Shown here piece by piece: positions 1 to 11,144 of a stretch of 64,000 nt of DNA (position 1 is the first letter of the stretch; each line of letters opens with the position of its first letter). The stretch is from Adiantum capillus-veneris. Its lineage: Eukaryota; Streptophyta; Polypodiopsida; Polypodiales; Pteridaceae. A program made the position numbers and the translations under genes. The notes beneath the pieces are model-generated. The model searched no databases. It was given only the letters and a program-made list of their open reading frames with translations, and was not told the DNA's origin. The DNA is taken from assembly GCA_014529385.2 (NCBI GenBank), contig CM043959.1:47807928-47871927 (forward strand), read 5' to 3'.

Positions 1-478
1 TATTTTATGGTTAGTTTCCATGTTCTTAAGACACCATCTGTATTCAAAAAAAGCCAGGTAAATATTACACATAAGTGGTTAGCAAGAGAAGCCCATAGGG
101 ATGCCAAGGCATTGGTTAAAGCAACAGCCGCATGAAATAATAGTGCACTTATTCAACAACCAAAAAATATAGGAGCAAAGTTTTGTTTCTTTGAAGTGTA
201 GAGGGTGTACGGAGTGAGATGCTTGAATCCATCTAGGTTTCTTGGATAGGGATATCTTTGGTGATATCTGTGAAGTAATATCTTTCTCTTTTTAGCATTG
301 GTAAAGGCTCAAATAATAACCTTGGCTAAAACAGTCTTAAGGCCGAGATCCCCACTAAGTGGGATGTTTTCGTAGCATTGTGTAATATCATCTATAAAGA
401 TGTGGAAGATATGTTGAGGAAGGTTAAGTGTGACTTCTGTAGCGTTTTTTGTTAACCAAAAGGGAATATATTGGATAT
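1..478 (-). pseudogene. Reverse transcriptase domain, motifs A and B only (partial)
   Basis: One minus-strand frame stays open from about 478 to the edge apart from two stops (near 302 and 85). It carries an A-motif-like segment with DDITQCYENIPLSG near 350-395, and then GIPMGFSC followed by PLMCNIYL near 60-110, which is the B-motif type seen in non-LTR, Penelope-like and telomerase-like RTs. Just upstream, in the previous frame, a YKFHKHKFRWISDA segment (about 570-615) resembles the conserved HK...R block in front of motif A in such enzymes. The frame differs from that of the N-terminal ORF, so a frameshift lies between about 424 and 478. The catalytic DD is not visible. The domain is decayed and not functional as it stands. 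Confidence 0.62.
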
Positions 479-2262
479 TTTAGGAAATCCTTGCAGATTC
501 TCTGCTTCTTTGCACAAATGAGCTCAAATTCTGTGAGAATAATATCAAGGCAAAGAGTAATATCTTTGGTGATATCTGTGAAGATACAGTTAGAGGCATC
601 AGATATCCATCTGAACTTATGTTTGTGGAATTTATATGTAGGAAATAGTACTGGTAACTTGGTGTTACTAATTGAGTATCCAAGTTGTCCTAAATGTTTA
701 GAGATCTTGTTAGAGATATTTTGTGGCGTATTGTTAGTATGATAGAATTCTTTACCTGATACTCGATCCCAAGCTGCTTTCCAAGCAAGGTATTTGCACA
801 TAATATTAAGACAGTTGGAGCTTTTGTCAAGCCTGACCACTAACCATTTATCTGAGATTAGTTGAAAATCAAGAGCTAGTTGAGGTGTAAGCCAAGATCT
901 ATTAGAAGAAACCAACTTCCTAGGAAGTAGAGAAATTTTATGAAGGAAGCCTTCCTTCACTAATTCCTTTAAGTCCGGTAGGACTGTCATCTCCAGTCGA
1001 AGAGCACTGACAAGGTCAGTGAGGCAACTAAGTAAATGTGATAAGGCAAGGTAAGGGTTTTTTGGATAGTGAGGTATGTGATTGAGCCCTTTGGCCAATA
1101 ACTTACGTATTGTGACATTATCGATAATGCTGAGATCCTGAGTACAGGCATGGTTACGAATTCCTTCAAAATTCCTACAGAATGAGGTAAATTGAATGCA
1201 TGTACAGTAAGGGATTGTTTCTTGTCTAAGAAAGTCATTATTTAAAACTAATCCTTTTATAGGATGATGATATTTCCATCCTATGAGAATATTGTCAAGC
1301 AGTTTATGATTCCCAAAAAGTAAGTCAAAGCACTCGCAAAAAAGATTTTTTGGTAAGATCCAATCGAGAAGTATATTGTGAAAGAGATAGTGTATGTAGA
1401 TAGCACCACATTTTGAATCTTCTCTGCTGAGAACTCTTCTTCCACATGGGTTTGTAGAGACCTGCAATATATTCATGGGTTAGATTTCAGGGAAGTTTCT
1501 GATAGCACGGAACCTGCCTCTCCCTCTTGTAAAGCTACGAGTTTTTCCTCGATTAGACGAGGAGCTAGGTGTAAAAAACGAGGTGAAAGAGTTGGGAGTA
1601 GCCAAAGAGTTAGCTCTTTTTAGGGCAAGAGAATCATCATCTTCATTACAAGGTTTAAGCAGATTAGTGATAAACTTGACCCCTTTAAAGTTAGCATAAG
1701 TGGTGAGGTATGCACCGGGCTCATCTGCTTTAAGCTCTTTCAGAATATCATGCATAAGATCACGGAAGATATTAAAGGCAATTTGTGCAATCACAATCTA
1801 CTTAGCCTGTCCACCTAGCCAAGAGCAGATAAGGGATAGATGGAAGTCGATCGGTTGCTCTGAGAATAATAAATCCAGATGGTTGAGGATAAACCATACT
1901 GCATGATCAAACCACATGATGCTTGATTCACAGGTAGCTTTGGGGTCAAGAAATCTGCAAGCACGTTTCACATAGGGGCTGAAGATATTCCAGATGGACT
2001 CAGTGTAGAAATATGGGTTACTTTTAGCAAATTCCATGCTACCCTTAGTACGTATGTACAATCCAGCATTTGAGGGGCATTTGGAGTGGTCGATGAGATG
2101 AAGGTTAAAGGGTGCTTTAATCAGTCCTCCTTTGTCCAAGAACTGTCCACCTTTAAGAATCTTGAGTTTACAGTCTTCCATAATTGAGGCAGAAAGGTTG
2201 GCCAAGTACACCCAGGTTTCACTATTATAGGAGCCAGGAAGGCTTTGTTTGGCAGAACCCAC
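424..2262 (-). pseudogene. Long N-terminal ORF of the atypical RT element (unknown function)
   Basis: One minus-strand frame runs about 610 codons from 2,262 to 424 and is interrupted by only two stop codons, at about 1,798 and 1,480. I do not recognise a family in its first two thirds. Around 1,500-1,560 it contains a Ser-rich segment followed by a basic RG-rich motif (RSFTRGRGRFR), typical of RNA-binding linkers. Its last part (424-620) reaches the pre-motif-A block of the RT. The length in front of the RT is larger than is usual for Penelope-like elements, which argues for an unusual subfamily or a fused gag-like protein. No ATG choice is defensible because the gene is broken. Confidence 0.5.
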
Positions 2263-2657
2263 AGTTGATGGTCAACTCCGAGAGATTCAATTTCTATTTG
2301 TCTTATTGGTAAGACAGGAAAAACTTTAGAGATTTTTGGTACCATCTCAAGGAGGTTAATATCATTGAGGGAGCAAAGATTATTTTGAAATTCTTTTACT
2401 GCTTCTAGTGCTACACTATGTCGACAGAATATGCCACCAGTTGGAGGGATGGAGGGGATATTTGGAGTGTAGACAAACGAGGGGTTAAACCCACATAGTT
2501 TTCTAAGGAAGTTTGGCAGCTCAGCTCCAAATGAGGAGAACAGGGCATGCTCTTGCTGATATTGTGAAGCAAGGACAGGAAGTTGGGCAATATATTGGGA
2601 CAACAAATTAACACCTTCTAGGGGTCTTTGTCCAATGTAGCCAGAATTTTTACCCAA
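2121..2657 (-). pseudogene. Upstream ORF segment of the atypical RT element
   Basis: A 178-codon open stretch overlaps the start of the long N-terminal frame in a different phase and probably is the 5' part of the same ORF, displaced by a frameshift between 2,121 and 2,262. The protein is hydrophobic to neutral, with no recognised motif. It ends upstream at about 2,657, where a GC-rich spacer begins. Assignment to the RT element rests only on strand, adjacency and similar composition. Confidence 0.35.
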
Positions 2658-2959
2658 TCATTAAATGACAACATATGCAAGACAGATTCGACATCAACAT
2701 CGACATCGACACCACCCATGCGCACCGGCTTGACACTGCTCGTTCGGCGGATCTCCAACATCCGACCTTGAAACCGGGCGTTTCCCCAGACGAGCGCGTT
2801 CCCGCGATGGACGACCGTGCTTGCCACATGCGCGGGTGAGGTACCTCTATCATAGAGGAGTGACACCCGACATCGACATCGAGTGCACCGATCGCACTGT
2901 ATGACACAGATTACGAATACGACACCTTTGGCAGCTATTCGACTAGCATATTTTTGCCC
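2658..2959. other. GC-rich spacer without recognisable gene
   Basis: This stretch separates the RT remnant from the copia leader. It contains a short GACATC/GACACC-rich simple repeat (about 2,680-2,715 and again near 2,870-2,885). Open frames here are short and look like chance products of GC-rich sequence. No LTR matching the one at 7,952-8,300 is present, so the 5' LTR of copia 1 is missing or lies elsewhere. Confidence 0.5.
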
Positions 2960-3807
2960 TGCGAGAAATCAACACATAGCGACACCGACATGTAGGTTAC
3001 AGGTTACAGGGGGGGTTTTCAGCTCATTCACTCACAGATTCTACAGATTACCAGACACATCACTTTCACAGGCGATTCGGCAGTCATTTCGACAGCAGAT
3101 TCTCTGCGGACACATGCATTGACAGATGCATTTTTGTTGTGAGCACACCTAGTGCTACTGAGCTCTTTTGAGAGTAGATATCCCCGCAGGGATCACTTTC
3201 ACTACATGCAGTAGTTCTTGGCGCCTGTTTGAGCGCGGTTTTACTCATGTACGTTGAGTTGCGGACAGTGCCCACTGTACTACGTGTGGAGCCATTTTTG
3301 GCTATTTTGGCAATTTTTCTCGGTCGTTTCTGAGACTCGGACCAGAAGAGCCCCTTCTGAGACTGTGGCTAGTCTATTTGTGTCTGCATTAGCCTTTGGA
3401 GGGTCGATAGCATGAGGTTTTCTTTGAGCTGGGGTGTGCTCGAATGTTGAGACACCTTTGGTGATACAGGTAGTTGGAGTTCCCCTTTACGGTACCCTCG
3501 CCATAGGATATGTATCTGGACGGTTATTTATGCTTTTGACACCGATTTGGCAGTCACACAGCAGTGGTTTTGTGCAGCAGATGCCCAGTTACTGCAGTTG
3601 GCACATTTATGTGTATTTTGAGTTGAGTTTTGACTCCTCATACAAAGGAGACTCTACCGAATTTACTTCCCGCGAGTCGTGACTTTCATTGTTGGCACTT
3701 TTGAATCTATTTTGGTTGAGATTTTACTCTCGATATAAAGTTTACTCTGCCCAAATTTCTACAGCTTCTCGCCATAGTTTGGCACCTCTCAAACCCTCTT
3801 GTCAGCG
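2960..3807 (+). other. Copia leader (untranslated) conserved in all three copies
   Basis: About 850 bp ahead of gag align well with 10,290-11,144 and, inverted, with 63,450-64,000. Shared words include CTCTTTTGAGAG, GATATCCCCG, TGAGACTGTGGCTAG and CTCGCCATAGGATATGTAT. No LTR ends, PBS or long ORF are apparent. It is probably the 5' untranslated leader and may hold packaging or promoter signals. Its length is large for a copia leader. Confidence 0.55.
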
Positions 3808-4797
3808 ATGGCTTCTTCTTCAAAAAAGGAGGAGTATTTCATTCAGAAGTTCGATGGCAGCAACTTCACCATGTGGAAAGAGCGCATGAAAGATGTTTTG
3901 ATAAACAAAGGCCTCTCAGAACCGTTGAAAGAGCGCGCAGAGGATGATGATTATACACAAGCTCAATGGGAGCTTTTGGATGCAAAATCCATGGCTACGA
4001 TACGTCTACATCTAGCTGACTTAGTCTTCTTCACTATCATAGGGAAGAAAACAACCAAGGAACTTTGGGATAGCTTATGTTCAGCATGGGAGAGCAAAAG
4101 TGCATCCAACAAAGTTTTTCTCATGAAAAATCTTATGAAGCTCAATATCAAAGAAGGTAGCACAGTTTCTGGTCACTTAAATGAGTTCAACTCCTTGTTC
4201 AGTCAGTTGGCATCGCAGGGCTTTAAGGAGTTTCACGATGAACTCAAGCCTATATTCTTGTTATGCTCTCTACCCAGTTCATGGATATCTTTTGCACACC
4301 CATTAGCAATTCAGCTCCGAATGGCAAGTTAGAGTTCAATGCCATCACAGATGCGTTGCTCAGAAGAGATTCGTCGTAAATCTCTCGACGGTGTTAGTCA
4401 TGGAGATGCATATATGGCTCGCAGTTCAACAAAGGCAAGAGGCTGTGATAGGAACAAATACAAAATCAAAAGTAGAGAGCGAAATCCTCGTAGTCCTAGC
4501 AGACACAAGAACCAAAGTAGAGACCGCAATGCCAGAAATGTCGAGTGTTACTATTGCCACAAGAAGGGTCATTACAAAAAGGATTGTCGCAGTTTCCTAA
4601 GAGATCATAAAAACATGCAAAAGCATAATTCTGGCAAAGGCAAAAGTACAGTAAAGCTTGAAGATCTCAATGTTGTTAAGTCTCCCATACCTACCACTGC
4701 AGTAGAGGATGCTCCATCTCCAGTGATGCTCATTATGCCCACAGAGATTCATGCCGAGGTGACAGAAGATCCCTCAGATGTTCTCATTTTCACTTGA
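3808..4797 (+). pseudogene. gag: Copia 1 gag (UBN2-type capsid plus CCHC knuckle)
   Basis: The start is taken as ATG 3,808 (MASSSKK...), typical of copia gag. The first 170 codons form the UBN2-like capsid region, with W-x-E-R-M-K-D near the start and the HLADLVFF / KELWDSL blocks. A frameshift near 4,290 moves the rest into the next frame, where a basic R/S/K-rich linker leads to the knuckle CYYCHKKGHYKKDC at 4,546-4,587 (CX2CX4HX4C, all ligands kept). A TGA at about 4,795 interrupts the passage to protease. Gag would build the cytoplasmic virus-like particle and bind element RNA. Confidence 0.85.
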
Positions 4798-5410
4798 GAT
4801 CTCACTCCAGATGCTTTGGTTGCACAGGATGAGGGTTGTGCACAGAATTGGATTCTTGATTCTGGTGCAAGTTTTCATGCCACACTGCATAGAGAGTGGT
4901 TTTCCTCTTATGCATCCATGCATGGAATAGTCAAGCTTGGTGATTCCTATGAGCTTGACGTTATTGGCATTGGTGATATGAAACTTTAGATGCATAATGG
5001 AACTACTTTTGTGCTGCAGAATGTCAGACATGTGCCCAAGCTTACAAAAAGCTTGCTTTCTATAAGGCAATTGGATGATCTTGGCTACACTACAGTTTTT
5101 GGTAATCGTTCTTGGATGATGCGCAAGAACAACCTTATCATGATGAAAGGTAATAAAAACAGATCCTTGTACTCTTTGTTTGTTCCGAGTGTCGACGAAC
5201 ACTCTATCTATGTTGCCGAACTGCCGTTTACTGAGTTGTGGCATAGCGGGCTAGGGCATATTAGCCAAAAGGGAATTAAAACACTTCAGTGTTTTGGCTA
5301 CTTACCTGTGTTAGATTACACGGACTTTCCATTGTGTGAGCATTGTCTATATGGCAAACAGACTAGATTGACATCTTTGCCATTGAATAAGAAACTAGGT
5401 GACCTCTAGA
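4798..5410 (+). pseudogene. Copia 1 protease and GAG-pre-integrase region
   Basis: In-frame with gag after the TGA, the segment contains the aspartic protease signature ILDSGASFH with the catalytic Asp at 4,858. It is followed by the pre-integrase zinc-binding region ending in ELWHSGLGHISQKG and CEHCLYGKQ. Stops occur at about 4,987 (TAG) and 5,407 (TAG). In an intact element the protease cuts the Gag-Pol polyprotein. The HHCC-type residues (H...H...C..C) remain visible. Confidence 0.8.
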
Positions 5411-5411
5411 C

Positions 5412-6363
5412 TTGGTGCACAGTGATTTGTGTGGTTCAATGCCACATAAAACTCTAGGGGGGGCGAACTACTTTCTCACGTTCATAGATGATTCTACCAG
5501 AAATATGTGGGTGTATCTCGTTAAGCGTAAGGAAGAAGTATTTTCGACATTCCAAAAATTCCTCGCCATGGTTGAGAACCAATCAGCAAAAAAGCTAAAA
5601 GCTTTTCGCACGGACAATGGTGGAGAATACGTCTCCACGGAGTTCAAGGATTTTTGCAATAGAAGAGGCATTCGGCAATAGTTTACTGCTCCATACACAC
5701 CTGCACAAAATGGGATAGCTGAAAGAATGAATCCTACGATTCAAGAGCGAGTTGTCTCTATGATGTCTATGGCAAAGCTTACTCCAGAGTTTTGGGGGGA
5801 AGTTGTTCTGACAGCAGTGCACATCATCAACAGGTCACCTAGTTCTCCTTTGAATTTCAAAATTCCAGAGGAATTATGGAGTGGCAAAAGGCCAAGCTAT
5901 GAGCATTTACGTGTATTTGGATGTGAGGCATATGCACATGTGCCCAAAGAACTTCATCGAAAGTTAGATCCCAAATCACACAAATGCATTTTTATTGGCT
6001 ATGGTGCAAATGGAGAGATGGGATATCGTCTCTGGCACCCAGAATCAAACAAAGTCATTCGTAGCTCACATGTGATTTTCAATGAATCAAAAATGCACAA
6101 GAAGCCCATCAAAGATGTTGAGTACAGACGTGTTCGTTTTGAGGATGTAGCCTCCGAACCAACTCAGTTCAGTAGTGTTGCACCTACTCCTAAAGTGCAA
6201 GATACTACTATTTCTCCAGAGAGAGCAGAGTCCAACAGTCAGGCACTAAGACGCTCTGAGAGAGTATCACGTGCGCCTGAGCGGTTTGAGCCGGGTATAC
6301 ACCACATTTTGGTCACTGACAATGGAGTGCCAACCTGTACAAAGAATCTATACAAATGGATGA
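5412..6363 (+). pseudogene. Copia 1 integrase core (rve) and C-terminal region
   Basis: The DDE-type integrase core is readable in order: HSDLCGS (first Asp), FRTDNGGEY (second Asp) and TPAQNGIAERMN (Glu). A TAG near 5,680 falls between the second Asp and the Glu, and RMNRTIQ has become RMNPTIQ. The copia-specific GKRPSYEHLRVFGC and DPKSHKCIFIGY blocks follow, then the variable linker rich in Ser and Arg. The frame is lost around 6,360 ahead of RT. Confidence 0.85.
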
Positions 6364-7837
6364 TAGCGTTAAGTGGGAGCAGGCTATGCAATCAGAATAC
6401 AATTCGATTGTGGCTAATGAGACATGGATTTTGTTGAATTACCAAAAGGCAAAAATGCTTTACCTTGCAAGTGGGTATACAAAAAGAAGTATACAGCGGA
6501 AGACCCCGAGCCTCGATACAAGGCTCGTCTAGTTGCCAAGGATTTCAAGCAACAAAAAGGTGTGGATTTCGATGAGATTTTCTCTCCAGTAGTCAAGATG
6601 ACTACACTTCGCACTGTGCTTGGCTTGGTTGCTATCCAGGACATGGAACTTGTCCAAATGGATGTGAACACAACATTTCTTCATGAGGATCTAGATGAAG
6701 ATGTCTACATGAAACAACTAGAGGGCTTCGTATGTGAAACCAAAAAACCAACGAGGACAGAATTGGTTTGTAGACTTAAAAAGGCACTCTATGGCCTCAA
6801 GCAAGGTTCAAGGCAATGGTATCAAAATTCGACAAATTCATGCTGTCTCAGGGTTACATAAGAAGTCAAGAGGATCACTCCTTATACACAAAAAGATTGA
6901 ACGATGGTTCTTTAATCATCTTGATCTTGTAGATGGTATGCTTATCGTAGGCAAATCAATTGATGAGATCAATCAGTTGAAAAAGATGCTGAGCACTCAA
7001 ATTTCCATGAAAGATTTGGGAGATGCCAATCACTTTCTTGGTATGCACATCAAGAGAGACAGACAACGTGGAATTCTTGAATTATCTCAAGAAAAGTACA
7101 TTCACAAAGTCTTGCAATGTTTTAGTATGCAGGGGAGGAAGTCATTGAGTACCCCAATGCAAGCATACTCCAAACTTAGCAAGGAAGACTCTCCCAAGAC
7201 AGTGGCTGACAAAGAGGAAATGGCGAAAGTATCATATTCTTCAGCAGTTGGCAGTTTGATGTACTCTATGATAGCCACAAGACCAGACATTGCACATGCA
7301 GTGGGAGTGGTTAGTAGGTACATGGCAAACCCTGGCAATTTGAAGAAAATCCTCAGATATTTGAAAGGTACAGCTAGCAAGTGTTTGCGCTTCCGAAACA
7401 GTGATGCATCTATTGTAGGTTACACGGATGCGGATTATGCAGGTTGTGTGGATCGTAGAAGATCCACATCTGGCTATGTGTTCATGTTTGTTGGAGCAGC
7501 TATCTCTTGGAGATCGTGTCTCCAAGATTGCACGTCTTCATCTACCACTGAGGCAGAATATGTTGCTACATCTGACGCGAGCAAGGAAGCCATATGGTTG
7601 GCTCATCTAGTGGGAGATTTTGGAATTTACGAGATTCCAGTACTACATTGTGATAGTCAAAGTGCCATTGCTTTGGCAAAGAATCCGGTGTTTCACTCAA
7701 AGTCGAAACACATAGAGGCCAGATACCATGTCATACGAGATGCATTGGCTGGCAAGCGCATCGAGCTTGTCAAGGTTCACACTGACGACAATCCCGCAGA
7801 TGCTCTCACAAAGAGCCTAGCCTCGGAGCAATTATAA
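6364..7837 (+). pseudogene. Copia 1 reverse transcriptase and RNase H
   Basis: RT starts around the LPCKWVYKKKY block (6,460) and runs through KARLVAKDF, VDFDEIFSPV and KKALYGLKQ. The frame shifts near 6,820. The catalytic YVDD is replaced by LVDG at 6,926-6,937, which removes one of the two metal-binding aspartates. Downstream, YSSAVGSLMY and RPDIAHAVG are intact, and RNase H begins at VGYTDADYAG (7,417) with RRSTSGY and TTEAEYVA. The final stop is TAA at 7,835-7,837. The downstream part is still open for 367 codons, so decay is moderate. Confidence 0.88.
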
Positions 7838-7951
7838 ACATTGTATAGAACTTATGGGTATAGGATGAAGCCTCGGCAATGCTTCATCAACTTTGTATAT
7901 ACTAACTATACTAATGCCACTATTGGCCACCATGACCTTCAAGTGGGAGGT

Positions 7952-8300
7952 TGTTGGGGTGTAGGCCAGGTGGCCGTGGGAAACCGCCCTTCTAAACTTG
8001 ATTTCACCTAATCAATATAAGGAGAAAAAGAGAGAGGGTTGACTCTTCTTTTTCTTCTCCACTAACCCAAAGAGAGGCTGTCTGTGTATCATCCCCTTCC
8101 CCATTCTCTTCTTCCCTTCTCTTGCACACACCACACCACACGCGCACAACAGTAAAATAACTTCCCCGTTCCTCAGTGAGTACTTCATTAAAGTAAGGTT
8201 GCTTGCCAAAGAAAAGAAAACCCTCCAAGATAAGATAGAGTCCTTACCTGCATCCATCCAAACAAGACAACAATTCAATTAGCCTTGGATGTGTTTTACA
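7952..8300 (+). repeat. 3' LTR of copia 1
   Basis: Directly after a purine-rich AAGTGGGAGGT tract a 349-bp segment starts TGTTGGGGTGTAGGCC and ends GTGTTTTACA, giving TG...CA ends. A TATA-like ATCAATATAAGG lies at about 8,010. No matching 5' LTR exists within the window, so the right boundary is inferred from the CA end alone. The next bases, GGTATCAATGG, resemble a tRNA-Met primer-binding site only weakly. Confidence 0.6.
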
Positions 8301-10082
8301 GGTATCAATGGACCATATCAGTTGTTATCCATGTCCATCTTAGAGAATTTAATTACTTTAGACAAGGTGGGTCTTTTATTAGAATTTGTATGTTTAGCAG
8401 TCTTTACCTATTTCTTCAAAAATGAGTGGTATAATCTACCTTCTGATCTGAGTGGTGAAGTCCACCAAAAAAAAAATTTAATATACTGAATTTTACTTGT
8501 TTATCCATAGCTCGGTAGCTATGCTTAAGCCCACAGTAGCAACCATATACTTACCAATCAAATAGAGTATCAAAAAACTCCATTTTTACCAAGTGGAACC
8601 TCATGTCATGAGCCATAGCCCAGTATTTATGCCAAAGCTGAGAGTATCAACCATATACTTACCTTCAAACTCCCAAGATTTCTATAAGTCATTAGCATCC
8701 CATAAAGTACGATAATGTTCGATCCTGTTTGAGTTAAGATACCTTCATGTTTCCACGGTCATGGGTACTAGATGGGCTAAAAAAAAAACCCCATCACTTT
8801 CTCCTCATATGAAATCATGAGGGAAAGTACTTTACACAAGTTCAAGTGTGGCCATAGTTCACCAAAGAAAACACCAAAAGTATCAGTGTAAGTGTTCGAC
8901 AGAGATCATCACCATTTTTGATGCAAAAATGAGGTTTCAATACCCAAGGTTCCATTTATATCAAGTGCACTCATAGATCACTAGCCATAGCTTCACGCCA
9001 AAGCCAAATGTATTAGCCATATACTTACCTTCAGAATCCCAAGTTATTAGCATCACACAAAGAACTGTAGTGTCCGGCTAAGCTAAGCCTGCAAAGTCTT
9101 GTAGCAACTAAAAGAGAGCCAAAAAAAGTTGATTTTGAGTGTAACTACTTCAAAGAATAAACTCCGCCCCCTTTTTAAAAAAAACTAGTTAAGTCGACAG
9201 TCGTCAAGACTTGCAGCGGCTTGAACAAAGCCAAGAGAATCCGAGAGATGCCAGATGATGCGCAGTTTTTCCTCAGAAAACTAGTCGACAGAAATCCCCA
9301 ATAGTCAACCTCTTTAACTAACAAATCAAATTAGGTAAGCTTTTAGCAATCAAATGCCTTGCTACAAGATCTAAGAGCCACGGTGGATAACTGTCGAAGA
9401 AAACCAGTGAAGTAGAATACTGGCGAAAAAAACCAGTCAAGTAGAACCCCTAAAAATATAAGCCGAAAAAGATTGTCTGTAGGCAGTACAACTCTACTGC
9501 ATGCTTTGAGAGCTAATGCAAGCAGTAGCAACCATATGTTATGCTACTAGAAACAACTAATAATCAAAGTAGATGACTGTCGAACCATCTTCCTTAATGT
9601 TTGAAGCGACTTTCCTTAGATATTTTTACTCAAACACAGGCGTGAGGTATGAAAAAAGCCTAGAAGAAAACCTGAGAAGCTTGAGTAGTGAGCTCCATAG
9701 CTCGAACCATGAAGCCGGCGGTAAATCCCCTTGGTCAAAACAACAGAAAATAAACACAGGCTAAGTGAGGGGCAAGGTGCACCCTCACCTTATTTATAGA
9801 GGTTGGACTGCTTGTTCCCGAGCGTGAACGATGAGAGAGGGGAGCCGCCCTGCTGTGTGGTGTCATCAAGCGGTGCACAGAAAGCATTGCAAGGGAGATC
9901 CGTAGCCAGGAAGCGCAGGCCACCTACCATAAGTAATGAGAACCCGGCGTTTTACTCACGCTCGTTATTCCAGGAGAGACATACTTTATGATTGTTATGC
10001 AAGGGTATAGTCCCGTAGCCCATTACTGGCTTTTTTTGAGCAATATCCCATTGATGTCCGACAAGTTTAATGAGTGTTAAGA
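8301..10082. other. Unassigned intergenic DNA with degenerate internal repeats
   Basis: I see no gene. A diverged module with CATAGC..., ATGCCAAAGC and ATCAACCATATACTTACCTTCA recurs at about 8,505-8,560, 8,615-8,700 and 8,985-9,060. It probably represents an old noncoding transposon or tandem array. Frames such as 9,343-9,531 lack codon structure or motifs. Confidence 0.45.
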
Positions 10083-10149
10083 GGGGGGGGGGGGGGGGGA
10101 TTATATAGAAGGAGGGAAAAAAGAACCAATGTAATTATAGTACCAAAGT

Positions 10150-10234
<85 letters not shown>
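10083..10234 (+). repeat. Poly-G run and (TG)n(GA)n microsatellite
   Basis: A run of 17 G at 10,083-10,099 is followed after about 50 bp by (GT)n at 10,152-10,214 and (GA)n at 10,215-10,234. The leader of copia 2 begins a short distance downstream. Cys-Val-repeat ORFs seen here are products of the microsatellite. Confidence 0.95.
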
Positions 10235-11144
10235 CAAGATTTTGACACTTCAACATGTCACAACTCACCACTCCGCACCGGACATTGGCAAGTCATTGCT
10301 CCGCATCGACACCGACTATACACGCAGGTTTACAGGGGGCTTTCAAGCCCACATATAATAGTTTCTCCAGGTTTTTAGACACTTATAGGCACATCGCCTT
10401 TCAGGCAATTTTGGCAATCATTTTGACAACAGTTTCTCTACGGACATATGCATAGTGCTACTGTGCTCTTTTGAGAGAAGATATCCCCGTGGGGATCCCT
10501 TTTTACTGCACACAGTAGTTCTTGGCGCATGTTCATGCATAGTCCCTCATGTACATTGAGTTGCGGTTACTGCCTTTGTACGTCTTTTGTGGGGCCGTTT
10601 TGGCTTCACATTTTGACAGTTTTCTTGGCCGTTTCTGAGACTCGTACGAAAAGAGTCCTTTTTGAGACTGTGGCTAGTTGTTTTTTGACTCTCCTTAGCC
10701 TTTGGAGGGTAGTTGCATGAGGTTTTCTTTGAGCTGGGGTATTCTCGAATGTTGCGATACCTTCGTTGATACACGTAGCTAGAGTTTCCTTCTTACGATA
10801 CCCTCGCCATAGGATATGTATCTGGACGATTTCTTTTGCTTTTGATGCCGAGTTGGTGATCACACAGCAGTGATTTTGAGCAATTTATGCCTAGTGGTTG
10901 TCTTGGGCAATTTATGCACTTACTCTTGTCCTGTCAGGTTCGAGAGTTTTCTTGCTGTACAGAGGAGACTCTGCCGGAGTCCATTTTTATACGTTCTTGG
11001 TACACTTGACTGTTCTTAGACAATGATCTTAGACAATGATTTTACTACAATTGGTTTGAATTTTTCCTCCCATTATAGAGAAGATTCTGCCAAAATTATC
11101 CTGGGAAATTTGCCATAAGTTTTTGGCCACATTCTCTTGAGTCA

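Larger units (their letters stand above)
1..2657 (-). mobile_element. Degenerate RT-bearing retroelement of atypical class, cut by window edge
   Basis: A run of minus-strand reading frames from 2,657 down to position 1 makes one decayed coding region of about 880 codons. It reads through a long unassigned N-terminal part and a basic RG-rich stretch into reverse-transcriptase motifs close to the left edge. There are no copia or gypsy hallmarks: no CCHC knuckle, no DSG protease, no integrase in the visible part. The catalytic Y/F-x-DD motif and anything after it, including a possible endonuclease, lie outside the window. The RT motifs recall Penelope-like or telomerase-like RTs and unnamed RT proteins of streptophyte algae and early land plants, but this placement is inference. 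Neither terminus is recognisable. Confidence 0.6.
2960..8300 (+). mobile_element. Ty1/copia element copy 1 (TNT1/Tork-like), 5' LTR missing
   Basis: The order leader, gag with CCHC knuckle, DSG protease, integrase, RT, RNase H, polypurine tract, 3' LTR is that of a copia element, with integrase before RT. Wording of the RT/RNase H region, such as MKDLGDANHFLGMHI, fits the TNT1/Tork group. The coding region has several stops and frameshifts and a ruined RT active site, so it cannot be autonomous. A PPT-like AAGTGGGAGG and a TG...CA LTR follow the last stop. Two shorter copies of the same family lie at 10.25 kb and at 60.7-64 kb (minus). Confidence 0.85.

Noticed and set aside
2618-2907. Minus-strand ORFs in the GC-rich spacer
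   Set aside because: Open only because of high GC and GACATC repeats; no domain and no conservation within the window.
10152-10378. Cys-Val repeat proteins encoded by the (TG)n tract
   Set aside because: Products of a dinucleotide microsatellite in two frames; no real coding sequence.
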